Shown: positions 1-8,338 of the stretch, one piece after another
How positions within the stretch are numbered: position 1 is the stretch's first letter
Layout: every line of letters begins with the position of its first letter
NCBI GenBank assembly: GCA_016784545.1
Contig: JADHUM010000032.1
Location: forward strand, 1 to 41,624
Length of the DNA stretch: 41,624 nucleotides
Source of the DNA: Candidatus Neomarinimicrobiota bacterium
Lineage (GTDB): Bacteria; Fidelibacterota; UBA8477; JABMPR01
Direction: 5' to 3'
Translations under genes and position numbers: made by a program
Notes under the pieces: generated by a model
Seen by the model: only the letters and a program-made list of their open reading frames with translations
Database searches by the model: none
Told to the model about the DNA's origin: nothing

Positions 1-2
1 CT

Positions 3-71
3 GGGAAATGGCTTGAAATGGCTGTTTCTTTTGATCTAGACAATGAAAATGTCAATTTATCAGAGAAATGA
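3..71 (+). CDS. possible 3' end of a truncated upstream CDS
   Basis: An open frame enters from the left edge and ends at TGA 69-71, giving about 22 residues that end in VNLSEK. The composition is protein-like, but this is too short to identify or prove. It would place a gene end about 115 bases before the tRNA. It could equally be chance open frame. Confidence 0.2.
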   Translation, partial: GKWLEMAVSFDLDNENVNLSEK

Positions 72-144
72 GTGAAAGATGTCTCAAAATGACGAAAAAG
101 AGACTCTTGCAATTGTATTCTCACACAGCCTCTTAAGTCTGGTG

Positions 145-172
145 TTGGGTGGGAATGGTTCTAATTTATAAT
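145..172 (+). promoter_or_regulatory. candidate promoter of tRNA-Ala(CGC)
   Basis: TTGGGT at 145-150 and a consensus TATAAT at 167-172 are separated by 16 bases. This would start transcription near 179, just before the mature tRNA 5' end at 186. The -10 box is perfect and the -35 box is weak. Inferred from sequence only. Confidence 0.5.
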
Positions 173-185
173 TGTTAATAATTCA

Positions 186-258
186 GGGGCCGTAGCTCAG
201 TTGGGAGAGCGCTGCGTTCGCAATGCAGAGGTCAGGAGTTCGATCCTCCTCGGTTCCA
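186..258 (+). tRNA. tRNA-Ala (anticodon CGC)
   Basis: A 73-nt cloverleaf can be drawn by hand. The acceptor arm is GGGGCCG/CGGTTCC with two G-U pairs. The D arm is GCTC/GAGC, the anticodon stem is CTGCG/TGCAG around loop TTCGCAA (anticodon CGC, reading GCG alanine codons), and the T arm is AGGAG/CTCCT with loop TTCGATC. The discriminator is A and is followed by CT, so the CCA end is not encoded and must be added after transcription. Its 5' half is nearly the same as the truncated tRNA-Ala(GGC) at 41486. Confidence 0.95.
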
Positions 259-260
259 CT

Positions 261-286
261 CGCCTTCGCTCATATGAGCGAAGGCG
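261..286 (+). terminator. perfect palindrome directly after tRNA-Ala
   Basis: CGCCTTCGCTCAT at 261-273 is followed at once by its exact reverse complement at 274-286, so the whole 26 bp is a perfect palindrome. It begins 2 bases after the tRNA discriminator base. As RNA it forms a very stable hairpin that could end transcription or direct 3' processing. No T-run follows (the next bases are AATATTCTTCC), so it is not a classical intrinsic terminator. Confidence 0.55.
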
Positions 287-475
287 AATATTCTTCCCCG
301 TTCCTACATCATATTGGGTTTCTACTTTTAATTCTCGAATCTTTTTTCGCTAAAACGAATCCATTAACCTGATTATAGACTTCCTAATTCGTAAAGTCTG
401 GAAAACATTCGTTGGTGAGTGCTCCGTTAGTCTATTTTAGATGCAACATGAACCAAGTAGAGAAGGATCGATTTA

Positions 476-2482
476 ATGAATATCCACTTCAAATTACTCA
501 CCTACTCAATTGTACTTTCAACCCTGACACTCGCACAGGAAAACCCTCCCAGACTCGAAATCCTCCACCCAAAACCTGATATGCAATTCTGGGTCGATCG
601 CATCGAAGTCGCTGGGACTATCCCACCAGGTTCTCAAGTTGAAATTGCAGGATCAAAAGTTATCCCTGATGAAGATGGGCTATTTAGACACCTCATGAAT
701 CTGGAGCAGACCGAAGTTTACATTCCAATCAGAGAAACCAGGGGCAATCAAACATTCCTTGATACCATAAGAGTATTCCATCGAAATCTTGACCATATGT
801 CCACGGATAGCGTGTTTATCAACAACAACATTCCAGATCAGTTAGCGTTGGATATGGGGTATCCCCGCAGCGGTAATTTTTTCCGTTCCGAAGTCAGCTT
901 GCGTGGACGGACACATCCAGACGCATTGCTGCTCATGAATGGGGACACGGTGAAAGTTTTTAAATCAGGTGCTTTCGCAAGCCATGTGGAAGTTAACCCT
1001 GGAGACAATGAATTCGAATTTGTTGCCCGTTTGAATGATATTGAAGTAAGGGAACTGGTCAGTCTTTCCCGACCCCTAGAGCGTGGAGCCCTGACTGCTC
1101 TGGATGAAAAAAGTGCAAGACCAAACCTGGACCGATGGGCAATAGCAGGGGATCATCTTCAGCTCAGCATCCAGGGTCCTCAATCAGAGTCCGTCTACTT
1201 CAAGATTCCTGGTCTAACCGGTTGGAAAAAGATGAATGAAGATAAACCTGGCTATTACACCTATTCCTACCATCTCCTGGATATTGATGAGGAGCTAAAC
1301 ACCAAAGTTATTTACCGTCTCGGACCATTTTCAAAAAGGGTCAGCAGTGCGCCTTTACGCATCTTGACAGATGCCCTGGGTGGCTTGACTCTTGATGAAG
1401 ATACCAGAGTATATGACACACCCGATACGGATCAGCTCCTCTTCCCCCTGGCTGACTCAGTATCCCTCCAGATCATTGGTCTGGAAGATTGGATGTACCG
1501 AATTCGCCTGGGTCAGTACAGAACCGCCTACGTATGGGCAAACGCTGTTGAGCTAAATCCAGCAAGCAGACTCACTAGCCCACATTATCTCGGCTCCATG
1601 CACGGAGATAACCAAGATGATTGGGCTGTTTTTCGAATTCGAACAGGAACCACTCGCCTTCCCTTTGAATTAAAAGAGAAAGCCGTCCTGGCACGATTGG
1701 AGCTAAAGGTATATGGAGCAAAACAAGGCTGGGAATGGACAACCTACCCTGAGGGTGATTCAATTATTGGCTTTGTGGAAAGGAAGCAACCAGAGGATCT
1801 GGTTTGGCAAATGGACTTCTACCCTAAAAACAGTTTTTGGGGATGGTATGGTCGCTATGAAGGAGAATATCTTGTCATCGGGATTCGCAAGGCACCAGAA
1901 ATCTCCAGAGACACACTATTCGCAAATGTAAAAATTGAAATTGACCCTGGCCATGGTGGCTGGCAGCGTGGTGCCCGGGGAGTAACTGGCTATGCCGAAG
2001 CCGATGCAAACTTACGCTATAGTCTTAAACTCGAAAAGCTACTCCTGGAAGCCGGAGCAACCGTTTTTCTAACCCGTCGGGATGACCATCAGATTAGTCT
2101 GGCCCATCGAGCGAAAATTGCCAGGGAGGATAGCGTCCATATTTTTGTTATGGCTCATAATAATGCACCCGGTGCAAGTCGTAACATCTTGGAAGCTAAG
2201 GGAGCTTCTACATTCTATACCTGGCCCAGCGCCAAGGGATTGAGTGATAAACTTTACCCTCACATGCACAACATGGGGATCGAAACCTCAGGCAAGGTAT
2301 CCCGATACTATTATTATCTGACGCGGCAAACAGAATATTTGGTGGTTCTCATAGAAGGGGCATTTATGACCAATCCTGAGGAGGAAATGTTCCTGCTGTC
2401 TGAAGAGGGACTGGATGCACTGGCTATGGCAGCCTACAAGGGTCTTGAGGAGTTCTTGATTGAGAAATCAGAAAACCCATAG
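476..2482 (+). CDS. secreted N-acetylmuramoyl-L-alanine amidase with a long N-terminal region
   Basis: This is probably a zinc amidase that cuts the bond between N-acetylmuramic acid and L-alanine in peptidoglycan, acting in the cell envelope. The N-terminus looks like a signal peptide (about residues 1-20, ending near LAQ). Residues about 25-470 form a long region without a motif I recognise, possibly beta-rich binding domains. The Amidase_3 domain fills about 485-665. It has DPGHGG with zinc ligand His493, Glu508, His561 in the AHNN motif, and the catalytic Glu near 627 in IEGAFMTN. The ATG has a good ribosome site (AGAAGGA at 461-467). The 668 residues are long for the family because of the N-terminal part. 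The gene stands alone, 155 bases before the aminopeptidase. Confidence 0.88.
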   Translation: MNIHFKLLTYSIVLSTLTLAQENPPRLEILHPKPDMQFWVDRIEVAGTIPPGSQVEIAGSKVIPDEDGLFRHLMNLEQTEVYIPIRETRGNQTFLDTIRVFHRNLDHMSTDSVFINNNIPDQLALDMGYPRSGNFFRSEVSLRGRTHPDALLLMNGDTVKVFKSGAFASHVEVNPGDNEFEFVARLNDIEVRELVSLSRPLERGALTALDEKSARPNLDRWAIAGDHLQLSIQGPQSESVYFKIPGLTGWKKMNEDKPGYYTYSYHLLDIDEELNTKVIYRLGPFSKRVSSAPLRILTDALGGLTLDEDTRVYDTPDTDQLLFPLADSVSLQIIGLEDWMYRIRLGQYRTAYVWANAVELNPASRLTSPHYLGSMHGDNQDDWAVFRIRTGTTRLPFELKEKAVLARLELKVYGAKQGWEWTTYPEGDSIIGFVERKQPEDLVWQMDFYPKNSFWGWYGRYEGEYLVIGIRKAPEISRDTLFANVKIEIDPGHGGWQRGARGVTGYAEADANLRYSLKLEKLLLEAGATVFLTRRDDHQISLAHRAKIAREDSVHIFVMAHNNAPGASRNILEAKGASTFYTWPSAKGLSDKLYPHMHNMGIETSGKVSRYYYYLTRQTEYLVVLIEGAFMTNPEEEMFLLSEEGLDALAMAAYKGLEEFLIEKSENP

Positions 2483-2637
2483 AAATTTCAATATATTTGG
2501 AATCTATTTTGGCAAAGAAGTAGTCACTTTTCCAGTTTTGAACTGCGGGCTTAGCCTCTAGATTGTAGGCCTGAACAAATCAGACAAAAAATGAAGCAAA
2601 ATATAAATTATTGAATGAGCGAGAGGAACAAACACGG

Positions 2638-4131
2638 ATGCCACTTTTCAACCTGAGCCACAAAAACTTAAATAAACTCCCTGGAGGTCAAGAGGCCTTC
2701 ATATTCGGTATTTTTTCTGATACTGGGATCACCGATATATTTAAGGATGCTCATCCAAATCTGTCAAAAAAGTTGAATCTTGCCATGGAGAATGGTGAAT
2801 TCGAAGCTAAACTGAATCAAGTTATGGTTATGTACTCACCAGATTGCGACACTGCGAAACGTTACATCGCCATCGGTCTTGGAGAATCAAAAAAATATAC
2901 TGCGGATTACTTACGTCAAGCCAGTGCAACTGCTGCGAAAAAATGTATTGGACTCAAACTAAGCAGCTTCGCCATAGAATTTATGGGTGAAGACATTCTG
3001 AATGTTGAGGATGCTCAGGCGCTAGCTGAAGGATTGGTCATGGGGAGTTACCGCTTCCTGAATTACAAGAAGCAAGATGATGATGCCTATGCTGGCATTC
3101 AATCTGTAATCGCAACGGCAGATGCCAACATCTCAGGAGCCCTGGATTACGGAATGAAAATTTCGGGAGGCGTTGTTCTGGCCAGAGATCTTGGCAACCA
3201 CCCCTCCAATATTGCTACGCCAACCTATCTGGCTGATACAGCTGCAGCCATTGCCAAAAAGGGTGGCATGAAAATCACTATTTTTGAGCGCGAAGATTTT
3301 GAAAAACTGGGTTTTGGTGGTATTGGAGGCGTTGCCCAGGGATCAGATGTTCCCCCTAAATTTATCATCATGGAGTACATGGGTGGCGATAAAGATTCCA
3401 AGACGCTTGGATTGGTTGGGAAAGGGCTCACTTTTGATTCCGGCGGTATTTCTATCAAACCCTCCGCTGGCATGGATGAGATGAAATTTGATATGCTCGG
3501 TGGAGCAGCCGTGCTAGGGATCATGTCAGTTGTGGCTGAGACCAAACCAAATTTGAATATCATTGCAGTAGTTCCATCCACTGAAAACATGAATGGTGGA
3601 GAAGCCTATAAGCCTGGTGATATTCTCACAGCATATAATGGCAAAACTATTGAAATATTAAATACCGATGCGGAGGGTCGCCTCATCCTTGCTGATGGAC
3701 TCGCATACATTACAGATAAGTATGAACTGGATGGCGTGGTTGACTTCGCTACCCTGACTGGTGCAGTTGTCGTTGCCCTGGGTCACCGTTATAGTGGTAT
3801 CATGACCAATGATCAGGATTTCGCTGACCAGCTCCTAGCTGTAGGTGAGAAAACTCAGGATCGCGTATGGCAAATGCCCATGGATGACGAGTATGCAGAA
3901 GACATCAAATCAACCATTGCTGATGTGAAGAACACCGGTGCCGGTCGAACAGCTGGCACCATTGCAGCTGGTGCATTTTTGCGAGAGTTTGTAAAAGAGG
4001 GAACCTCATGGTGTCATGTTGACATTGCTGGTTCAGGTTGGTTAAAGAAAGGTCGCCCCTATCTTCCCGATGGACCTACTGGTGCTGGTGTCCGAATGAT
4101 TATGGAATTAATTAGAAGCTGGGAAAAATAA
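2638..4131 (+). CDS. pepA: leucyl aminopeptidase (peptidase family M17)
   Basis: A cytosolic two-metal aminopeptidase that removes N-terminal residues from peptides. The M17 signature NTDAEGRL is at residues 342-349. The preceding GKGLTFDSGG and MKFDMLGG segments carry metal-binding Lys and Asp residues. I chose ATG 2638 (497 residues, normal for the family). GAGAGGA at 2621-2627 lies at a good distance, whereas the open frame can only be extended 9 codons to a TTG at 2611 without a ribosome site. plsX begins 4 bases after the stop, so the two are probably co-transcribed. No functional link between peptide turnover and PlsX is obvious. Confidence 0.95.
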   Translation: MPLFNLSHKNLNKLPGGQEAFIFGIFSDTGITDIFKDAHPNLSKKLNLAMENGEFEAKLNQVMVMYSPDCDTAKRYIAIGLGESKKYTADYLRQASATAAKKCIGLKLSSFAIEFMGEDILNVEDAQALAEGLVMGSYRFLNYKKQDDDAYAGIQSVIATADANISGALDYGMKISGGVVLARDLGNHPSNIATPTYLADTAAAIAKKGGMKITIFEREDFEKLGFGGIGGVAQGSDVPPKFIIMEYMGGDKDSKTLGLVGKGLTFDSGGISIKPSAGMDEMKFDMLGGAAVLGIMSVVAETKPNLNIIAVVPSTENMNGGEAYKPGDILTAYNGKTIEILNTDAEGRLILADGLAYITDKYELDGVVDFATLTGAVVVALGHRYSGIMTNDQDFADQLLAVGEKTQDRVWQMPMDDEYAEDIKSTIADVKNTGAGRTAGTIAAGAFLREFVKEGTSWCHVDIAGSGWLKKGRPYLPDGPTGAGVRMIMELIRSWEK

Positions 4132-4135
4132 ATCC

Positions 4136-5206
4136 TTGAGAACGTATCGCATAGCAGTTGACGGAATGGGTGGCGACAATGGTCCCAAGGCTGTTGTCGA
4201 AGGCGTCTGCAGAGCTTGTGAAGCCGGGAATCTTAATATTCTGCTTGCTGGGGACCAGGAAATTCTTGAAGCCGAATTGGTTCATTTTCCAAAAGTCAGG
4301 GATTTCATAGAGATCATTCATGCTCCCCAATCCATTCCCATGGATGCCAAACCGAAAGAAATTTTTGACAAATATCCCGACTCTTCCATGATCAAAGCTG
4401 CTGAAATAGTATCAACCGGTCAGGCAGATGCCCTCATTTCGGCGGGAAATACTGGTGCCCTCATTCTGGCCAGCGCTCAGAAAATTCCCCGGATTAAAAC
4501 CGTTCACAGAACAGCCCTGGCTGCTGTGTATCCCACCAGTAATCAGCTCAATCGCAGCGATATTTTTTCTCTCATTCTTGATGTTGGCGCCAATATTACG
4601 GTGGATCGTGATCACATGATACATTTTGCCCTCATGGGAAATGCCTATTCCCAAAAAGTAACAGGAATCGAGAGACCAGTGGTTGGACTTTTAAATATGG
4701 GTTCCGAAAATAATAAGGGTGGTCCTAAATACATCGAGGTGAATAGAATCCTCGAATCCCTGCCCCAGATAAATTTTTATGGCAACATTGAGGGCAGCGA
4801 CCTCATGAAGGGCGTTGTTGATGTGGTGGTAACTGAAGGATTCAACGGAAATATAGCCGTTAAAACCATGGAAGGTATGGCGGAAGCAGCCATGGGATTA
4901 GGCCGAATGGCATTCAGGAAAAAACTCATCTGGAAAATTGGTATGATGTTGCTCGCTGGTGGAATTCGCAAAGTTAAAAAGATTACTGACTATCAGGAGT
5001 ATGGTGGCGCACCTATATTAGGACTTGAAAAACTAGTCTTGAAATGTCACGGCAAGTCAACCCCCCGGGCAATTGATAATGCTATTAAGCTGGCTGTAAA
5101 ATGTGCAAGAGACGATTTAGTCGGCAACATGAAGGAAGCCATTAATGCGTTTGAACAAGAATTTACACATCCTGATTATGATCATATAACAGGCTATGAC
5201 GCCTAG
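4136..5206 (+). CDS. plsX: phosphate acyltransferase PlsX
   Basis: PlsX converts acyl-ACP and phosphate to acyl-phosphate, the donor PlsY uses to make lysophosphatidic acid. It is a peripheral membrane enzyme at the start of phospholipid synthesis. The N-terminus carries the family hallmark VDGMGGDNGP, followed by SAGNTGA and the C-terminal GGAPILG segment. The 356 residues fit the family. The start is TTG at 4136: the next ATG falls inside the conserved DGMGGD motif and would cut it away. The ribosome site is poor (GGGAAA near 4121), so translation may depend on coupling to pepA 4 bases upstream. The common neighbours rpmF and fabH are absent. Confidence 0.95.
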   Translation: MRTYRIAVDGMGGDNGPKAVVEGVCRACEAGNLNILLAGDQEILEAELVHFPKVRDFIEIIHAPQSIPMDAKPKEIFDKYPDSSMIKAAEIVSTGQADALISAGNTGALILASAQKIPRIKTVHRTALAAVYPTSNQLNRSDIFSLILDVGANITVDRDHMIHFALMGNAYSQKVTGIERPVVGLLNMGSENNKGGPKYIEVNRILESLPQINFYGNIEGSDLMKGVVDVVVTEGFNGNIAVKTMEGMAEAAMGLGRMAFRKKLIWKIGMMLLAGGIRKVKKITDYQEYGGAPILGLEKLVLKCHGKSTPRAIDNAIKLAVKCARDDLVGNMKEAINAFEQEFTHPDYDHITGYDA

Positions 5207-5285
5207 TGAACTTATCTGGCTTTTTGAAATAATTATTGATATCATTCTCTTCTGACTTAAAATTGATCGAAATTGAGTTAAGCAG

Positions 5286-5732
5286 ATGAAACCACCAAAA
5301 CTGATATCAATATTAGCTCGATTGCTTTTTATACTTTTCCTGTCAGGGGTTATCCAGGCTGGACAACCGGCCGTTAGCGAGAGTTCCGAACTTGCTTCTT
5401 ATGCGCAGGATTTGTATCGAAAAAATGGAATCGATATGGCAAGATCTTCCTTTGAATTGCAGGAGAAAGAATCATGGGGCAGGATATTTGTTATTCACGT
5501 CATCAGCCGCACCACAACCCTGTCCGATGATCTCCTTCAAGCCTTTCTCATTGGAGGAGCGGTTTCACAACATGCCCGATCCCCAATAGATCATATTGTG
5601 GTTGTGGCAGATGTGGAGTTTAGCAATCGCAAGGCCATGGTACTTAGAGCTGAAGGTGCCTGTTGCGAGAAGCTGTACAACAATAGAATGACCGTGGAGG
5701 TTTTCACCGAAGACTGTCTACGGATGGAATAA
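5286..5732 (+). CDS. secreted protein of unknown function
   Basis: I do not recognise this 148-residue protein. Residues 1-25 form a typical signal peptide: a positively charged start, a leucine/isoleucine-rich core, and an Ala-Gly cleavage area at VIQAGQ. The remaining 120 residues look like one small globular alpha/beta domain with three Cys (a CC pair in EGACCEKL, and one near the C-terminus), which could form disulfides outside the cytoplasm. It lies 79 bases after plsX and 39 bases before the DUF350-like gene, in the same direction, so the three may share a transcript ending at the terminator at 6090. The ribosome site is weak. Confidence 0.7.
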   Translation: MKPPKLISILARLLFILFLSGVIQAGQPAVSESSELASYAQDLYRKNGIDMARSSFELQEKESWGRIFVIHVISRTTTLSDDLLQAFLIGGAVSQHARSPIDHIVVVADVEFSNRKAMVLRAEGACCEKLYNNRMTVEVFTEDCLRME

Positions 5733-5771
5733 AATTAATCAACTGAGTGGAATATGAAAAAGGAGAATAGA

Positions 5772-6065
5772 ATGTTCAAGAAATCAATGCTATTTATGGG
5801 CTCTCTGCTGCTGATGGCTTCTTCAGTCTTTGCAGCCAACCCCTTCGAAGTAAGCATCTGGTCGCGCTATGCAGAAGGTCTGGGTTGGGCAGTTGTTGCC
5901 TCAATTGGATTTTCAGTAGGTGTTGCTATTGCGCTGAAGGTTTTCGATTGGTTCTCATCAGATATTGATGAATGGGAAGAGATCAAAAAAGGAAACTGGT
6001 CTGTTGCGATGATTTTTGTATCCATGATTATTATGATCGGCATCTTGGTTCACAAAGTTATCTAA
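5772..6065 (+). CDS. small inner-membrane protein, DUF350-like (UPF0719)
   Basis: About 97 residues: a cleavable signal peptide or first membrane helix (residues 1-22, ending SSVFAA), then two membrane helices (about 37-58 and 74-95). Between them is the segment DWFSSDIDEWEEIKKGNWSV, which resembles the DUF350 pattern of a helix, an acidic stretch, EEIKKGN, and a second helix. Classical DUF350 proteins usually have two such units; this has one. The function is unknown. I prefer ATG 5772, which has AAGGAG at 5760-5765. An in-frame ATG at 5754 would add six residues but has no ribosome site. A strong terminator follows. Confidence 0.72.
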   Translation: MFKKSMLFMGSLLLMASSVFAANPFEVSIWSRYAEGLGWAVVASIGFSVGVAIALKVFDWFSSDIDEWEEIKKGNWSVAMIFVSMIIMIGILVHKVI

Positions 6066-6089
6066 ACTTACTGCACAGAAATTGAGAGA

Positions 6090-6117
6090 GGGCGGGGAAT
6101 TTCCCTGCCCTTTTTTT
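6090..6117 (+). terminator. rho-independent terminator after the DUF350-like gene
   Basis: GGGCGGGGAA at 6090-6099 pairs with TTCCCTGCCC at 6101-6110 (one G-U pair), followed by seven T at 6111-6117. It is a textbook intrinsic terminator for the + strand. Its T-run overlaps the TAA stop of the ABC-F gene on the other strand at 6116-6118. It has no T-run in the - direction. Confidence 0.9.
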
Positions 6118-8002
6118 ATGCAAGTCCCTTTTGAAGGGACTCAAGTTCTTCCAGCAATTCCAAATAACTCTCTTCGAGATTATCCTTCTCATCCATGGCT
6201 GACTGGATTTTCTCATATTGACTCGCCAAGTCAGGGTCATTAAGGATTTCTTCCTGTTGGGCCAGAGCGATTTCACATTCCTCAATCAATTCAGGTAATT
6301 TTTTCAATCGATTTGTAAGTTTTCTACGATTCTGAAAGTCAGAATTACTCTCCTTTTTTGTCGACCCATTCGTCATCGGAGCAACTCCATCTTGGACTTC
6401 AACCTGATCTTGGTTCTTGCGCCAGAGATAATACTCATAGTTTCCTGGGAATATTCGGATTCGCCCATCATCTACCTCAATAATTGTATTGGTCACCGCA
6501 TTTAGAAAATGTCTATCATGGGAGATACACACCATGGTGCCCGTGAAGCTGGCGATGGCTTGCTGAACCACATCCCTGGATCGCATATCAAGGTGGTTGG
6601 TTGGTTCATCCAGGAGAACAAGATCCGAAGGGGTAGCGAGCATCTTGGCCAGAGCAAGTCTGGAGATTTCTCCACCGCTCAGAACCTTAATTTTCTTGTC
6701 CACAGTATCACCAGAGAATAAAAAACTACCCAGATAAGTCCTGACCTCGGTCACGATCCACTTGGGGTTTTCATGGGATATTAAATTGTAAATGGTGTCT
6801 TCCAGAGGCAGAGATTCAAACTGATGCTGTGCAAAATACGCACTTCTGACACCCTCTCCCCAAACCAATTTTCCACTGCTAAGTGGTTCTACCTGTGCCA
6901 GCATTTTCAGGAGGGTTGATTTTCCAGCACCATTGGGACCAACGAGACCTATTTTTTGTCCCCGCTGCAGTGTGAGATCCAAGTGTTTAAAGACCTCAAG
7001 AGAGCCATACGATTTTGCTACTCCCTTCAACTCAGCAACAATTCTAGCTGATCTACCCGGTTGGGGGATGCGGACTGATATTCGACTCTGCTCCCCTTCA
7101 GGTGGTAAGACACGTTCCAGCTTTTCGAGCTTCTTGACACGACTTTGAACCTGACTTGCCTTGCTATCCTTGTATCTGAACCGTTCAATGAATTGCTCAG
7201 TTTCAGCAATCATTTTTTGCTGGTTCCGATATGCTGCAAGCTGTTGATCACTCCTGAGCTTTTTCTCGTCCATGTATTTGCTGTAATTGCCTGCATATAT
7301 TTGTATCGACATATGATCGATTTCAAAAATCTGGGTTATGGTTTTATCCAGAAAGGTTCGATCATGGCTTATCAAAACCAGCGCTCCTGACCATTCTTTA
7401 AGAAAGGTCTCCAGCCAGATTAAGGAGGCCAGATCAAGGTGGTTTGTCGGCTCATCCAAAAGTAGGATGTCGGGATGCTTAAAGAGTAGTTTTGCCAGAG
7501 CGACACGCATCCTCCACCCCCCACTGAATTGATCAAGGGGTATTTTCATCTGTTTCGGTGTAAAGCCAAGACCTCCCAGAACTTTCTTTGCCTCAGATTC
7601 CAGACTCCAGCCATTCAGGCGTTCAAATTCGGCCTGGATCTGCCCCAGCTTGTTCAAAAGCTGTTGATTGTCTGGATCCGCTGCAATGTGCATAGACAAT
7701 TTTTCAATCTGAATCTCTAACTCACCCACTTCTGGGATTTCGTTCAGAACTTCGTGTAAAATTGTTTCCTCTGAAGTAGATGTGATTTCCTGGGGTAAAT
7801 ATCCAATGGAGATTTTTCTATCAATTTGGATCTGCCCCCTATCTGTATCCTCTTCACCTACAATCATCCGGAGCAAGGTTGTTTTCCCAGACCCATTGGC
7901 ACCTACCAGACCAACTCTGGATCCCTTTTTTATCACCAGATCCAGATCCCTGAATAGGGTCTTGTCAGGATAGGTTTTTGTGATATTGTGCAGATTGATC
8001 AT
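6116..8002 (-). CDS. ABC-F family ATPase (translation factor type)
   Basis: This has two ATP-binding cassettes in one chain and no membrane segment, the mark of ABC-F proteins, which bind the ribosomal E site and modulate translation. The first Walker A is GANGSGKT (34-41), with SGGW as its signature and LLLDEPTNHLD as Walker B. The second cassette has GPNGAGKST, LSGGEISRLALAK and LLDEPTNHLD. A charged linker follows the first cassette, and residues about 540-628 look like a coiled coil. The 628 residues and C-terminal coil fit the Uup/YheS group, but I cannot tell which subfamily. The stop overlaps the opposing terminator. yhbY is 9 bases upstream, so they probably form one operon. Confidence 0.92.
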   Translation of the reverse strand: MINLHNITKTYPDKTLFRDLDLVIKKGSRVGLVGANGSGKTTLLRMIVGEEDTDRGQIQIDRKISIGYLPQEITSTSEETILHEVLNEIPEVGELEIQIEKLSMHIAADPDNQQLLNKLGQIQAEFERLNGWSLESEAKKVLGGLGFTPKQMKIPLDQFSGGWRMRVALAKLLFKHPDILLLDEPTNHLDLASLIWLETFLKEWSGALVLISHDRTFLDKTITQIFEIDHMSIQIYAGNYSKYMDEKKLRSDQQLAAYRNQQKMIAETEQFIERFRYKDSKASQVQSRVKKLEKLERVLPPEGEQSRISVRIPQPGRSARIVAELKGVAKSYGSLEVFKHLDLTLQRGQKIGLVGPNGAGKSTLLKMLAQVEPLSSGKLVWGEGVRSAYFAQHQFESLPLEDTIYNLISHENPKWIVTEVRTYLGSFLFSGDTVDKKIKVLSGGEISRLALAKMLATPSDLVLLDEPTNHLDMRSRDVVQQAIASFTGTMVCISHDRHFLNAVTNTIIEVDDGRIRIFPGNYEYYLWRKNQDQVEVQDGVAPMTNGSTKKESNSDFQNRRKLTNRLKKLPELIEECEIALAQQEEILNDPDLASQYEKIQSAMDEKDNLEESYLELLEELESLQKGLA

Positions 8003-8011
8003 TGGTTCAGT

Positions 8012-8314
8012 TTATTTGGGTAAATTGTACTTTCGCTTTTCAGCTTCCTCGTGTTCACGATAAAGCGTGAGAACATGGCCGATGAGGCTAACAAATTGTG
8101 AATTGGAACCTGTCAGAATTTCATCGAGGAATTTTTCTTTTTCCTCTTTAAAGGCAATGAACTTCACCTTCACCATCTCATGCGATTTTAAGGCTGAATT
8201 AATGCTCTGAAGGCACTGAGGCGTTACACCAGCCTTCCCAATCTGTACCACTGCTTTTAGTGGGTGGGCTTGGGATTTTAAGTATTTTTTTTGTTTTGAG
8301 CTAAGCGCTTCCAT
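8012..8314 (-). CDS. yhbY: YhbY-family RNA-binding protein (CRM domain)
   Basis: A 100-residue protein consisting of a single CRM domain. The N-terminal LSSKQKKYLKSQAHPLKAVVQIGKAG pattern and the GHVLTLYR strand near the C-terminus are typical. In E. coli the homologue associates with pre-50S ribosomes, and that role is taken from the family. AAGG before the ATG gives a good ribosome site. It lies between the MFS transporter and the ABC-F gene. A shared ribosome theme with the ABC-F protein is plausible but unproven. Confidence 0.93.
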   Translation of the reverse strand: MEALSSKQKKYLKSQAHPLKAVVQIGKAGVTPQCLQSINSALKSHEMVKVKFIAFKEEKEKFLDEILTGSNSQFVSLIGHVLTLYREHEEAEKRKYNLPK

Positions 8315-8338
8315 ACGTTTCCTTTTCCCCTGTCAACC

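Noticed and set aside
2611-2637. N-terminal extension of PepA to a TTG start
   Set aside because: The ribosome site GAGAGGA lies within this stretch and fits ATG 2638. The extension is not typical of M17 proteins.
7782-7973. Small + strand frames inside the ABC-F gene
   Set aside because: They are antisense to the conserved ATP-binding motifs, have no ribosome sites, and have typical shadow composition.
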